From: Amycolatopsis sp. FDAARGOS 1241
GTDB lineage: Bacteria > Actinomycetota > Actinomycetes > Mycobacteriales > Pseudonocardiaceae
Direction: 5' to 3'
DNA length: 64,000 bases
Assembly (NCBI RefSeq): GCF_016889705.1
Contig: NZ_CP069526.1
Location: 4,650,001-4,714,000, forward strand
The translations under genes and the position numbers were made by a program. This document shows positions 16,688-25,200 of the stretch, one piece after another. How positions within the stretch are numbered: the first letter of the stretch is position 1; every line of letters begins with the position of its first letter. Under the pieces are notes generated by a model. The model saw nothing but the letters and a program-made list of their open reading frames with translations. It was not told the DNA's origin and did not search any database.

Positions 16688-16838
16688 TGCCTCCTAGTGA
16701 GATCCCCGGCGACGCTAGTTCGGGACCGATCAAGAATGAAGCCGCGGGTTCAAGGCTGTCCGCTGTTCTGTCCTGCCGCGGATCCAGTCAGGGGTACGGT
16801 TTCCGGGTTCCCCCCGACGCCGCGCCGACAGGGTGGGC

Positions 16839-17254
16839 ACGTGGACCGGGACGACCGGCTGCGGCGCGCCTCGTCATTCGGCGCGGCGGCGTCCGCGTAC
16901 GCCGAGCACCGCCCGGACTACACGCAGGCCGCGGTGCGGTGGGCGCGGACGTCACCGCGGACGTGCCCGACCCCGCGATGCTGCGCGAGCTGCGCCGCGC
17001 GGTGCCGGATGTCCCTGCGCTGCGGGGAAGAGCCGAGGCGATGCCACTGCCCGACGGATCCGTCGATGCCGTACCGGCCGGCAACGCGATGCACTGGTTC
17101 GACAGGCCACTGGTTCGACAGGCCCGTCGCGGGCCTTGAATCAGGCCCCGGCCCCGCTCCGGGTCCGGCCGATCTGGTGCTCACCGCCGGGCTGACCGAC
17201 GACGAGCTGTTGGTCCGTCCACGGGCACGCCACGCTCCTCGACGGATCGGCTGA
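16839..17254 (+). pseudogene. Class I SAM-dependent methyltransferase remnant
   Basis: The N-terminal segment RASSFGAAASAYAEHRPDYT is the usual start of the methyltransferase-11 type. The downstream segment, in a different frame, contains RGRAEAMPLPDGSVDAV and AMHWFD, matching motifs around the SAM site. The glycine-rich motif I (normally DLGAGTG) that should lie between them is absent. A 16-bp tandem duplication at 17092-17123 disrupts the frame again just after AMHWFD. The gene cannot encode a working enzyme. Confidence 0.7.
17092..17123 (+). repeat. 16-bp tandem duplication
   Basis: CACTGGTTCGACAGGC occurs twice back to back (17092-17107 and 17108-17123). The unit encodes HWFD of the methyltransferase remnant. 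Because 16 is not a multiple of 3, the second copy shifts the frame. Confidence 0.85.
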
Positions 17255-17308
17255 TCACCTGCTTCGCGGGGCCGGAACCCGGAATCCGAAAGCTCTCACC
17301 TGATCGAC

Positions 17309-17349
17309 TTGCGTTGGCGAAGCCGATGACCTATGCATGAGTCATGCAT
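17309..17349 (+). promoter_or_regulatory. Leaderless promoter with MarR-type palindrome over the start codon
   Basis: ATGCATGA-G-TCATGCAT (17333-17349) is a perfect inverted repeat with one central base. It covers the start codon of the MarR gene (17344). Upstream, TTGCGT (17309-17314), a 17-bp spacer and TATGCA (17332-17337) fit a promoter with start at the ATG. No ribosome site is present. Self-repression by the MarR protein is inferred. Confidence 0.6.
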
Positions 17350-17859
17350 GAAAGGACGGCGAACCTACTGGGCGCGGCCGCGCTGGCGGTGACCGACCGG
17401 GTGCTGACGGTCGCGCAACGGAAGGTGGGAGTCAGCGCCAGCGCCGCCGCTGCGCTCGTGGTGGCCTCGGCCAGTCCGGGATTGAGCGTGAGTGAACTGG
17501 GCCGCCGCGTCGGGCTCAGTCAATCGGCGGCCGCCCGCATGGTGGACTCGCTCGAACAGGGTGGTTTGGTCGAACGACGCCCTCGTCAGGGGCGGGAGGT
17601 GGCCGTCGAACTCACGCCGAAGGGGCGGCGGGCGGCTGCCTCACTGCTGGAGGCGCGTGGCTCCGGGCTTTCCGGCTTGCTCGACGTGCTGACCGCCGGA
17701 GAACAGGAGCACTTGGCCGAGCTGCTGGGCAAGCTGCTGACCCGCCTGTACGAAGACGTCGGGAGCGCCGAGCTGTTGTGCCGGCTGTGCGACCGGACCA
17801 GCTGCACCCGCGGCGCCGTGTGCCCGGTCGGGCAAGCCGAGCGGGACCACGGGAGCTGA
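17344..17859 (+). CDS. MarR-family regulator with cysteine-rich C-terminus
   Basis: Protein of 171 residues. The winged helix spans about 40-105 (SVSELGRRVGLSQSAAARMV is the recognition region). A helical dimerisation part follows. The C-terminus, CRLCDRTSCTRGAVCPVGQA, has four cysteines in a C-x2-C-x4-C-x5-C spacing. That could sense redox state or bind metal, which is inference. It lies 4 bases upstream of an EamA transporter and probably controls it. The start follows the only in-frame ATG near the homology. Confidence 0.85.
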   Translation: MHERTANLLGAAALAVTDRVLTVAQRKVGVSASAAAALVVASASPGLSVSELGRRVGLSQSAAARMVDSLEQGGLVERRPRQGREVAVELTPKGRRAAASLLEARGSGLSGLLDVLTAGEQEHLAELLGKLLTRLYEDVGSAELLCRLCDRTSCTRGAVCPVGQAERDHGS

Positions 17860-17863
17860 CCTC

Positions 17864-18688
17864 ATGGGTCCACTGCTCGCGCTGGTTTCCGCGGTCTGTT
17901 ACGGCCTGTCCGACTTCGTCGGTGGTCTCGTCGCACGCCGCGCACCGTTCGCCGCCGTGGCGCTGATCGGGCAAGTCGGCGGGCCCGTGCTCGCGCTGGC
18001 CGTCGCGCCGCTGCTGCCGTCCGCCGCCTGCCCCGCGGACCTGGGCTGGGGCGCGCTCTCCGGCGTCGGCACCGGCGTGGGCATGGTTTTCCTGTTCCGG
18101 GGCCTGGCGCGCGGCGCGATGAGCGTGGTCGTGCCCACCAGCGCCGTGGCCGGTGTCGCGTTGCCCGTGCTGGCCGGCGTGGCCTTCCTCGGCGAGCGAC
18201 CGGCCCTGCTGACGTGGCTCGGCATCGTGATCGCCGTGCCGGCTCTGTGGCTGGTGTCGCGCACCGGCCCCGGGCCCGGCGCCCGAGCCGGCCCAGCGGT
18301 GGACGGGCTGATCGCGAGTGCCGGAATCGCCGTGCAGTACCTCGCTCTCGCGCAAGCCGAGCCCGCGGCCGGCGCGTGGCCTCTCGTCGCCGGCCGCGTC
18401 GCGGCCATCCTCACCCTCGCGCCGTGGGCCGCCTTCCGCGGGCTGCATCTCCCCCCGTGGCGCCTCACCCTGTCCGCCCTCGCCGGCGCGGCCGCGGCGC
18501 TGGCGCTCCTGTGCTACCTGCTGGCGACCCGGCACCAGCTCGTCGTGATCGCCGTGGTCCTGTCGTCGCTCTACCCTGTGCTTCCGGTACTGCTCGGCAT
18601 CCTCGTGCTGGGCGAACGACTACGCACACTCCAAGTGTGCGGCCTGCTCACCGCCGCGGCAGCCGTCGTCCTGCTCACGACCACCTGA
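17864..18688 (+). CDS. EamA/DMT-family permease
   Basis: Protein of 274 residues with about ten hydrophobic helices in two EamA repeats. Repeat one ends with GVAFLGERPALLTWLGIVIA; repeat two ends with GILVLGERLRTLQVCGLLTA. These GER motifs mark the last helices of each EamA domain. The substrate is unknown; members export amino acids or small metabolites. It is the second gene of an operon with MarR. Confidence 0.86.
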   Translation: MGPLLALVSAVCYGLSDFVGGLVARRAPFAAVALIGQVGGPVLALAVAPLLPSAACPADLGWGALSGVGTGVGMVFLFRGLARGAMSVVVPTSAVAGVALPVLAGVAFLGERPALLTWLGIVIAVPALWLVSRTGPGPGARAGPAVDGLIASAGIAVQYLALAQAEPAAGAWPLVAGRVAAILTLAPWAAFRGLHLPPWRLTLSALAGAAAALALLCYLLATRHQLVVIAVVLSSLYPVLPVLLGILVLGERLRTLQVCGLLTAAAAVVLLTTT

Positions 18689-18785
18689 CGCCCAGGCACT
18701 CCGGCGTGTTTGACCCGCTCCTGGCCGGGTACGCACCGGGACACGACCCGTTGAGGTCGCTCAGTCCGGCCGAAAGGAGCACACG

Positions 18786-19076
18786 ATGGCCGGTCAGGAA
18801 GACCAGCACGGCTGGTCGGAGGACATCGGCACCGAAGGCGACGCCGCCGCGGAGGCAGCCACGAAGGCGCGGCGCAAGCCCGACCACGAATCCGGCCCCG
18901 ACCGCGACTACTCGCCCGGCGGCACGCTCTCGGACACCGACACCGAGCCCGGCTCGCCGTTCGGAGCGGGTGACAGCACCACGCGCCGCGGAGAGGAAAT
19001 CGGCCCGGACCCCGGCGAAGACGCCGAAGGCTACAAGGGCGCTTCCCAGCGCCCGTACGGCCGTTCGCACGATTAG
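18786..19076 (+). CDS. Small acidic, disordered hypothetical protein
   Basis: Protein of 96 residues, very hydrophilic and without a hydrophobic core. It is rich in Asp, Glu, Gly, Ser and Arg (MAGQEDQHGWSEDIGTEGDA). A good AAAGGAG ribosome site lies 7 bases before the ATG, which supports real translation. I recognise no family. Intrinsic disorder is likely. Confidence 0.65.
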   Translation: MAGQEDQHGWSEDIGTEGDAAAEAATKARRKPDHESGPDRDYSPGGTLSDTDTEPGSPFGAGDSTTRRGEEIGPDPGEDAEGYKGASQRPYGRSHD

Positions 19077-19109
19077 CGCAGAACTCCACCGGCCCCACAG
19101 GCTACTTCG

Positions 19110-19132
19110 GACCGCCCGGCAAACGAGCGGTC
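19110..19132. terminator. Possible hairpin between convergent genes
   Basis: GACCGC (19110-19115) and GCGGTC (19127-19132) form a 6-bp stem with an 11-base loop. It lies between the small acidic protein gene and the convergent ABC gene. No T-run is present. Confidence 0.3.
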
Positions 19133-19154
19133 GGCCGTCCGGCCGGCGCACTCC

Positions 19155-20195
19155 CTACGACGGGGGCGCCGGTGCTGAGGATTCGATGAGGCGCAACGCG
19201 TGCCCCGGCACGGTGACGTCCACCTCGCCCGCGAGCCCCGGGAGGTCGCGGTGCAGCACGAGGGCAGCCAGAGGTGGTGTGGTCGCGAGCAAAACCCGGG
19301 CCAGCGGGACGGTCGGCACGACTTCGACGACCTTGGTCCGCACCCGCAAGGCCGATGAGTACTGGTCCGGACCACCGACGCGCACCTCTTCCGGGCGGTA
19401 GTACACGGTCCCGCGCGTCGCCGGGGCGCCGAGGAGCGCGGGATCGATCGCCAGGTCCCCGACGTGCAAGCCGCCCGCTTCGGGAGTGGCGGGGCCGAGT
19501 TCCGTCCAGCCGAGCAGGCGTGCGGTGACCGCGTCGGTGGGCTGACGGGTGAGCTGGTCGGCAGGACCGGTCTGGCGCAGGGTGCCGGCGTCGAGGATGG
19601 CCAGGTCGTCGGCGAGGCGGAGCGCTTCGTCGCGGTCGTGTGTCACGTGGATCGTGGGCACGGCCAGGTCCAGCAGCGTCGCGCGCAGGACCTCGCGCAG
19701 CTCCTCGCGCACCGGCTGGTCCAGTGCCGACAGGGGTTCGTCCAGCAGGAGCGCGGCCGGGCGCGCGGCGAGCGCTCGGGCCAGCGCGACTCGTTGCCGT
19801 TCCCCACCGCTGAGGGAGCGCGGCGCTCGGTGAGCGAGGTGCGCGATGCCGAACCGGGCAAGCAGTTCCCCGATCTCGGGGCTGTGGCGTCGCCCCCGCA
19901 ACGCCGGGGCGAAGCCGACGTTGTCGCGAACCGACAGGTGGGGGAACAGAGCGGCGTCCTGGAACACCACGCCGATCCGGCGCTCGTCGGCGGGCACGCC
20001 GGTGAGGTCCCGGCCGTTGAGGCGCACGCTGCCGCGCCGGGGAGTGCGGAACCCGGCAATGGTGTCGAGCAGCATGCTCTTGCCGGCGCCGGAGGGCCCG
20101 AGCACGACCAGGGCGCGGCCGGCGTGGACGGTGAGGTCCAGCGGCCCGAGCTGGAAGGACCCCGCCCGGGTGAGGAGGTCGGACACGGTGAGCAC
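19155..20195 (-). CDS. ABC transporter ATPase, molybdate/tungstate type
   Basis: Protein of 346 residues. Walker A is GPSGAGKS near 34, the Q-loop is VVFQDAALFPHLSVRDN, the signature is LSGGERQRVALARAL near 130, and Walker B is LLLDEPLSALD with the switch HVTHD. The C-terminal 100 residues form an OB-like regulatory domain (YYRPEEVRVGG) as in ModC/WtpC/CysA. The start is a GTG at 20195, 3 bases after the permease stop. Third gene of the binding-protein, permease, ATPase operon. Confidence 0.87.
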   Translation of the reverse strand: MLTVSDLLTRAGSFQLGPLDLTVHAGRALVVLGPSGAGKSMLLDTIAGFRTPRRGSVRLNGRDLTGVPADERRIGVVFQDAALFPHLSVRDNVGFAPALRGRRHSPEIGELLARFGIAHLAHRAPRSLSGGERQRVALARALAARPAALLLDEPLSALDQPVREELREVLRATLLDLAVPTIHVTHDRDEALRLADDLAILDAGTLRQTGPADQLTRQPTDAVTARLLGWTELGPATPEAGGLHVGDLAIDPALLGAPATRGTVYYRPEEVRVGGPDQYSSALRVRTKVVEVVPTVPLARVLLATTPPLAALVLHRDLPGLAGEVDVTVPGHALRLIESSAPAPPS

Positions 20196-20198
20196 CCG

Positions 20199-21041
20199 TC
20201 ACCGCCGGGGCCGGGCGGCGCCGGCGACGAGCCACCCGGACGCGAGCGTGCGCAGCACGAGGAACGTGGCCAATGCGACGAGCAGGAGCAGCACCGCGGC
20301 CGACGCGGATTCGGCGAGACCGGAGGACAGGAACAGGTTGTAGATCGCGACCGGCGCGGTGGCCGGGTAGTAGGCGAGGATGACGACGGCGCCGAACTCG
20401 CTGATCGAGCGCGCGTACACGAGCACTGCGCCGGTCAGGACCCCGCGCCAGGCCAGAGGGAGGGTGACCCGCCGGAACGTCTGGCCCGGCGAGGCGCCCA
20501 GGCTCCGGGCGGCCCGTTCCACGTTCGGGTCCAGGGCTTCGAACGCGACCCGGGCGCTGTTGACGGCGAAGGGCGCGCTCACGAACAGCATCGCCACGAT
20601 GATCCCGGCCTGCGTTCCGTAGAAGGACAGGCCCGTGGTCAGCAGCGGCGCACCGAGCCAGCCGGTGCGACCGAACACGAACAGCAGGGCGATCCCGGCG
20701 ACGGTGTGCGGAATCGCCAGCGGCAGATCCACGATCGCCTGCACCAGCGCGTGCCCGGGGAAGCGGCGCCGGGCGAGCAGGTAGGCCAGCGGAACGCCCA
20801 GCACGGTGCCGGCCACCGCGGTGATCGCGGCGTCCTGCACGCTCAGCAGCACCGCGTCCCGGATCTCCTCGTCGGCCACTGCCGCGCGGAGGCCACCGGG
20901 CGATGTGGCAGTGACCAACCCGAGCACGGGCAGCAGGATGAACCCGAGCAGCAAACCGCTCGCCGTCCACAGCAGGGCCGGGAACAGCCCGCGCGACACC
21001 CGCACCACGCTCCACCGCCCCCGTTCGACTGTGTCGCTCAC
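20199..21041 (-). CDS. ABC transporter permease, molybdate/tungstate type
   Basis: Protein of 280 residues with six to seven hydrophobic helices. The cytoplasmic coupling motif is ERAARSLGASPGQTFRRVTL near residue 185. LPLAIPHTVAGIALLFVFG is typical of ModB/WtpB. A GTG start directly follows the TGA of the binding-protein gene (TGAGTG), so translation is coupled. Confidence 0.87.
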   Translation of the reverse strand: MSDTVERGRWSVVRVSRGLFPALLWTASGLLLGFILLPVLGLVTATSPGGLRAAVADEEIRDAVLLSVQDAAITAVAGTVLGVPLAYLLARRRFPGHALVQAIVDLPLAIPHTVAGIALLFVFGRTGWLGAPLLTTGLSFYGTQAGIIVAMLFVSAPFAVNSARVAFEALDPNVERAARSLGASPGQTFRRVTLPLAWRGVLTGAVLVYARSISEFGAVVILAYYPATAPVAIYNLFLSSGLAESASAAVLLLLVALATFLVLRTLASGWLVAGAARPRR

Positions 21042-22061
21042 TCAGCCCCCGGGCAGCTTGGCCGGCACTGTCTGCGGCTGCACCGAAGCCGGCAGCTGCG
21101 CGCCGCCGGCGACGCCCGCGACTGCCGGGGCGACCACAGTGAACCCGTTGTCGCTCATGATCTTCTGGCCCGCCGGAGAGAGCACGAACTCGACGAACCG
21201 CAGGCCCGCGGCCGCGTTGGGCGCGTTGGTCGGCACGGTCAGCGCGTACACGATCGGTTTGCCGGTTCGCGGCCCGGAGGACGTCGGCACGCTGACCGTC
21301 GCGTACGTCGCGGCCTGCGCCGGGTCGGACAAGTCGATCTGGCTCGGCAGGTCGAGGAACTTCAAGTGGTGCTGCAGCGCGTCGGAGCGGTAGATCCCCA
21401 AGTAGTCGATCTGGCCCGACGACACCGCGGGCAACAGCTGCGTCTCGGTGCCGACCATGGTCTCCGGCGGGGAGTTCGCCAGCACCGCGGCCGACAGACC
21501 GGGCTGGTGGTAGAAGTTCTGCGCCAGCGCGAGCATCTGCAGCGTCTGGTAGCCCGAGGGATCGGTGTCCGGATTGGACCGGCCGATCTTCGCCCCCGGC
21601 TGCGCCAGAACGTGGTACCAGTTGTCCGCAGTCAGGCCGGCAGCACCTTTGCTCCGGTCGGTGTAAGCGAAGGTGCTGCGGTTCGCCGCGAAGCCGACGT
21701 ACCAGTTCGCGAACTGCGTGCCCCCGTTCGTGCCGTACATCTTCGACGGGATCAGCGAATAGTCCGCCACACCCAGCACGTCGACCGGGGTGTGCAACTC
21801 GGTGATGCCCCGCACGACCTCGACGCTCCCGGCGAAACGCGACTGCACCGTCACATCCGGGTTCTGCGCCTTGAACGCCGCGATCATCGCCGTGAACGGC
21901 TTGGCCAGCGTGCCCGCCCCGTTCACGATCAGCGTGCCGGTGACCGCAGCTGCGGAACCACTCGCCGGAGCCGACGGAGCCGGGGGCGACGCCGCGCACG
22001 CAGCCACGACCGCCGTAGCCGCGCCGATTGCCAGCACCCTGAGCCCGAAGCCACGTCGCAT
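21042..22061 (-). CDS. WtpA/ModA-like oxyanion-binding lipoprotein
   Basis: Protein of 339 residues with a lipobox (VVAAC, Cys about 22) and a short Ser/Ala/Pro spacer. The family pattern is AGSVEVVRGITEL, then DVLGVADYSLIPSKMY, ANWYVGFAANRSTFAYTDRS and KIGRSNPDTDPSGYQTLQML, as in archaeal and bacterial WtpA-type tungstate/molybdate receptors. The ligand choice cannot be told by eye. The molybdenum-dependent aldehyde oxidoreductase genes at 41127-44840 make molybdate plausible. Confidence 0.86.
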   Translation of the reverse strand: MRRGFGLRVLAIGAATAVVAACAASPPAPSAPASGSAAAVTGTLIVNGAGTLAKPFTAMIAAFKAQNPDVTVQSRFAGSVEVVRGITELHTPVDVLGVADYSLIPSKMYGTNGGTQFANWYVGFAANRSTFAYTDRSKGAAGLTADNWYHVLAQPGAKIGRSNPDTDPSGYQTLQMLALAQNFYHQPGLSAAVLANSPPETMVGTETQLLPAVSSGQIDYLGIYRSDALQHHLKFLDLPSQIDLSDPAQAATYATVSVPTSSGPRTGKPIVYALTVPTNAPNAAAGLRFVEFVLSPAGQKIMSDNGFTVVAPAVAGVAGGAQLPASVQPQTVPAKLPGG

Positions 22062-22186
22062 CGCGTCTCCTCCCGCCGCGTCGCCGAGTCAGCAGGCTAC
22101 CGATCGGACCACCACCGACAACAGCGCCGAATAGGCCACCTGGTGCAATCGGGACGCCCGTGGTCCCACGAGACGTCAAGACCGGG

Positions 22187-22237
22187 CCGGTATTTGTATA
22201 CCGGCAGCGTGCTAGCGTGCTGGTATAGAAATACCGG
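22187..22237. promoter_or_regulatory. Paired 18-bp inverted repeats upstream of map
   Basis: CCGGTAT-TTGT-ATACCGG (22187-22204) is a perfect repeat with 7-bp arms. CTGGTAT-AGAA-ATACCGG (22220-22237) is the second copy with one arm mismatch. They share layout and are 33 bp apart, about three helical turns. The second overlaps a TATAGA -10-like box. They lie 24 bases before the map start and probably bind an unseen dimeric regulator. Confidence 0.65.
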
Positions 22238-22260
22238 AACCGATGACGCGAGAGGTACTC

Positions 22261-23031
22261 GTGATCGAACTGAAGACGCCTGCGGAGATCGAACGCATGC
22301 ACGTGGCCGGGCGTTTCGTCGCCGAGGTGCTCACCGAGGTCGGCCGGCTCGCCGACGTGGGCGTCAACCTCCTGGACCTGGAGCACCACGTGCGCGGCGT
22401 GATCAAACGGCGAGGGGCGCAATCGTGCTACTGGGACTACGCGCCGTCCTTCGGCGAGGGCCCGTTTCGCAACGTCATCTGCTTGTCCGTCAACGACGCC
22501 GTCCTGCACGGCCTGCCCCACGACTACCCCCTGCGCGACGGGGACGTGCTCACCGCGGACCTCGCGGTCGGCATCGACGGCTGGGTGGCCGACTCGGCGC
22601 GCACGGTCGTCGTCGGCACCGCCGCCAAGGAGGACCTCCGGATCGTCCGCGCCACCGAGGAAGCACTGGAGGCGGCGATCGACGTGGCCCGTCCGGGCAA
22701 CCGCCTCGGCGACCTCTCGGCGGCGATCGAGGCCGTGGCTCGCGCCTACGGCTATCCGGTCAACACCGAGTTCGGCGGGCACGGCCTCGGGCGCACCATG
22801 CACGAGGACCCCCACCTGTCCAACAAGGGCCAGGCGGGCCGTGGCCTGAAGCTGCGGCCGGGCCTGACCCTCGCGGTGGAACCCTGGTTCGCGCGCACGA
22901 CCGACCGGATCGTCTACGACGCCGACGGCTGGACCATCCGCTCGGCCGACGGCTCACGCACGGCCCACTCCGAGCACACGATCGCCATCACCGACGACGC
23001 TCCCCTGGTGCTCACGCGGCGCGACCCGTAG
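22261..23031 (+). CDS. map: Type I methionine aminopeptidase
   Basis: Protein of 256 residues from the GTG at 22261, chosen because GAGAGG lies 5 bases upstream; an in-frame ATG at 22243 has no such site. The pita-bread fold is complete. Metal ligands are visible as ADLAVGIDGWVADSARTVVVG (two Asp), GGHGLGRTMHEDP (His), AVEPWF (Glu) and HSEHTIAI (Glu). HGLPHDYPL is the substrate His region. It removes N-terminal Met from nascent proteins. It stands alone, away from ribosomal protein genes, and has a special promoter, so it is probably a conditional extra copy. Confidence 0.9.
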   Translation: MIELKTPAEIERMHVAGRFVAEVLTEVGRLADVGVNLLDLEHHVRGVIKRRGAQSCYWDYAPSFGEGPFRNVICLSVNDAVLHGLPHDYPLRDGDVLTADLAVGIDGWVADSARTVVVGTAAKEDLRIVRATEEALEAAIDVARPGNRLGDLSAAIEAVARAYGYPVNTEFGGHGLGRTMHEDPHLSNKGQAGRGLKLRPGLTLAVEPWFARTTDRIVYDADGWTIRSADGSRTAHSEHTIAITDDAPLVLTRRDP

Positions 23032-23194
23032 GACCGTTGACACCACAAGGGCCGACATCCCGCATCGGGCACGAGCAAACGCCGACGAATGATCCGGCCG
23101 GGAACTCCACGACGGCGCCAAAAGGACGGTAGTGGATCGCCCTGTGGCCGATGAGCCCGTCGACAGTGCGAGTCAGCACCACGACACCGGCCAT
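23012..23194 (-). CDS. Possible 60-residue small protein (weak)
   Basis: An ATG at 23194 follows GGGGAC/GGAG and opens a 60-codon frame beginning MAGVVVLTRTVDGLIGHRAI, with a CSCP pair. It overlaps the 3' end of map on the other strand by 20 bases. Third-position GC is only moderate and no family is recognised. It may be chance. Confidence 0.22.
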   Translation of the reverse strand: MAGVVVLTRTVDGLIGHRAIHYRPFGAVVEFPAGSFVGVCSCPMRDVGPCGVNGPTGRAA

Positions 23195-23249
23195 CTCCGT
23201 CCCCTGCTAGGCCGGCAGCCTCCATTTCAGGTAACTCACATCCCGAACT

Positions 23250-23510
23250 GCCTGGTGCCCACCCGGTGAGCACCAGGCACGCGGCATCCAGTGGCGCCAA
23301 CGGTCCGACGACCAAGCGCGCCCGGAGGCTTCCCGGCTGCGGTGCCGGACCGAACCGCACGGCGGGCCGGACGCCCCGCCACCGCGACGGCGGCTCCGGT
23401 GGCCGGAACCGCGTCGCCGGCGCGGCATACGGCACGCCGAGGGAACGCGACGCCGTCACCGGCTGTGCTTCCAGCTCACCCGACTCGACGTGCACCCGCC
23501 GGGCCATCAT
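23250..23510 (-). pseudogene. Carboxylesterase type B, 5' fragment
   Basis: The ATG at 23510 overlaps the stop of the upstream LLM gene (ATGATGA), a normal operon junction. The first 85 residues match the start of type B carboxylesterases: SLGVPYAAPATRFRPPEPPS, WRGVRPAVRFGPAPQPGSL and APLDAACLVLTGWAPG. Homology then ends; the catalytic serine domain and the rest (about 400 residues) are missing. A hairpin with 8-bp arms (23251-23258/23270-23277) sits at the point where homology fades. Confidence 0.65.
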
Positions 23511-24577
23511 GAGACGGGCAGGCCGAGCCGGCGGGCCGCTTTGTCCGCGGCCGCGCGGGCGGCCGGCGCGACGTGCTCGATCATCGTCCGCGCGGTCGCA
23601 ATGGCGTCGTCGACGCCGAGGTCGCCGAAGATGATCTTGAGCTCGAGGTAGTTCACGCCGGAGGTCTCGACCTGCGCCACGATCTCGTCGCGCACGGAAT
23701 CGGCGGTGCCGACGATGCCGTTGCCCTTCTCCAGCACGTGCTGCGCGCTGAACACACCGTCGAGCCGGTGGTCGTCGTACTCGTGCCACAGCTGCAGCAG
23801 GCGCCGCTCGTGCAGCTCGTTGGCGCGGCCGAAGACGTCGTCGGCCTCGGCCTGGCTGCCCGCGACGACTACTGGGCCGGAAATGCCGAAGCGCGGTTGC
23901 CCGGTGATCGGGTTGAGGCGGTCGTCGTCGCCACGGTGCTTGTCCCACGCGGCCCAGAACCTGGTGCCGACCTCCGCGACCGCGCCGCCCTCCCAGCGGG
24001 TGACGAAGTTGATGCCGTTCGCGGCGGCCCACTCGGCGGTGACCGCGCTGCCCGAGGCATACCACAGCTGCGGGTACGGGGTCTGGACCGGAGCCACCGA
24101 CAGCGCCGCGTCGTAGTCGCGCAGCAGCGTGCCCCGGTGCGTCATCCGGCCCCTCTTGAGCGCGTGCGTGACCGCGGTGAGCGTCTCCTGGTAGATCTCG
24201 CGCGCCTGGTCGCCCCGCACGCCGAGGATGCCGAGTTCCAGCGGGCTGATGCCGGAGCCCACACCGAAGTCCAGCCGGCCGTGGGTGAGCTGGTCCAGCG
24301 TGGCGATCTCCTCCGCCAGCCGGAACGGCTCGTAGGCGGGCAGCACGTTGACCACCGTGCCGAGCCGCATCGTGTCCGTCAGCCTGCTCAGCGCCGCGAC
24401 GAACAGGTTGGGCGACGGGCACACCGACAACGGTGTGCCGTGGTGCTCGGTCACGTGGTAGTGCGCGAAGCCCAGCCGCTCGACCTCCTGCGCGAACCGC
24501 AGCCGGCCGTCGAGCAGCTCGCCCACGCCGCCGTGGGCGAGGTCGAACGAATCGAAGATCCCGAACTCCAAAACCAT
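23507..24577 (-). CDS. LLM-class flavin-dependent oxidoreductase
   Basis: Protein of 356 residues, the usual length of luciferase-like monooxygenases. It opens MVLEFGIFDSFDLAHGG and carries YHVTEHHGTPLSVCPSPNLF near 55 and GRLDFGVGSGISPLE near 115, which surround the flavin site. The start at 24577 has a GGAAAGG ribosome site. FMN or F420 use and substrate are not decided. It was first in an operon with a now truncated esterase. Confidence 0.86.
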   Translation of the reverse strand: MVLEFGIFDSFDLAHGGVGELLDGRLRFAQEVERLGFAHYHVTEHHGTPLSVCPSPNLFVAALSRLTDTMRLGTVVNVLPAYEPFRLAEEIATLDQLTHGRLDFGVGSGISPLELGILGVRGDQAREIYQETLTAVTHALKRGRMTHRGTLLRDYDAALSVAPVQTPYPQLWYASGSAVTAEWAAANGINFVTRWEGGAVAEVGTRFWAAWDKHRGDDDRLNPITGQPRFGISGPVVVAGSQAEADDVFGRANELHERRLLQLWHEYDDHRLDGVFSAQHVLEKGNGIVGTADSVRDEIVAQVETSGVNYLELKIIFGDLGVDDAIATARTMIEHVAPAARAAADKAARRLGLPVS

Positions 24578-24746
24578 GCGACGACCTTTCCGCTTCTTCG
24601 CGTGCCGGTGGGTGTCCCCCCACACTCTGGCGCCTGGAGGCGGGAGCAGTCGACCAGACCTTTCCGCCGCGCGGAAGCACCCCATGGGCTTCAGGCACGA
24701 CGACGCGGACGTCAATGCGGTGAAGGCCGCCCGCCGGTGACCGGCG

Positions 24747-25200
24747 TCAGCCGGCCTGGGCGATCGACCGGGAGATCGACGACGCGTACTGGCGCAGCAT
24801 CGGGACCAGGCGCGGGAGGTTGCCGTCGGTCGCGGGCGCCGGCACGGTCAGCGCCATGGGCGTGCGGTCGATCTCCATCACCACCGGCACCGTCACCGGC
24901 ACCGACTGCGACAGCTGTCCCGCCGCGCTCTCCGAGCCCGACACGGCGAACCCGGCCGGCGCACGGCCTCCGGCTGCGCCGGCACGAGCCGCGGCAAAAC
25001 CTGGGTGTACGGCGTGCGCCGCTCCAGGCGCGTGCGGAGCGCTTCGGGCCGGCGCGGCCTTGTCCACAGTGTACGTAAGCAGCTTGTCATGCTGGTGGTG
25101 AACAGCGGGAGCTCGTCTCCGGCGGGCGCGAGGTAGGTGCTGTCGAGCCTGCCGTGCGGCGCCGGTGCGCGCGGCGAGCTCGGCCGGGGTGCTGCCGGCC
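24747..25200 (-). pseudogene. IclR-family regulator, C-terminal remnant
   Basis: The final 60 residues are in good frame: SVPVTVPVVMEIDRTPMALT and LVPMLRQYASSISRSIAQAG, the end of an IclR effector domain. Upstream, a second frame gives STYLAPAGDELPLFTTS and a third LRTRLERRTPYTQVL, which belong to the same domain. The DNA-binding domain is not found. At least two frame changes separate the pieces. DNA further upstream to 25322 contains STPAELAARTGA in an open frame but no assignable gene. Confidence 0.6.

Noticed and set aside
13277..17254. Very long plus-strand open frame of over 1300 codons
   Set aside because: It is antisense to the GH31 gene and is an artefact of GC-rich codon use. Only its last part overlaps the methyltransferase remnant.
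19102..22815. Long minus-strand open frame across the ABC operon
   Set aside because: It is out of frame with the three transporter genes and reads as Arg/Gly/Pro-rich noise.
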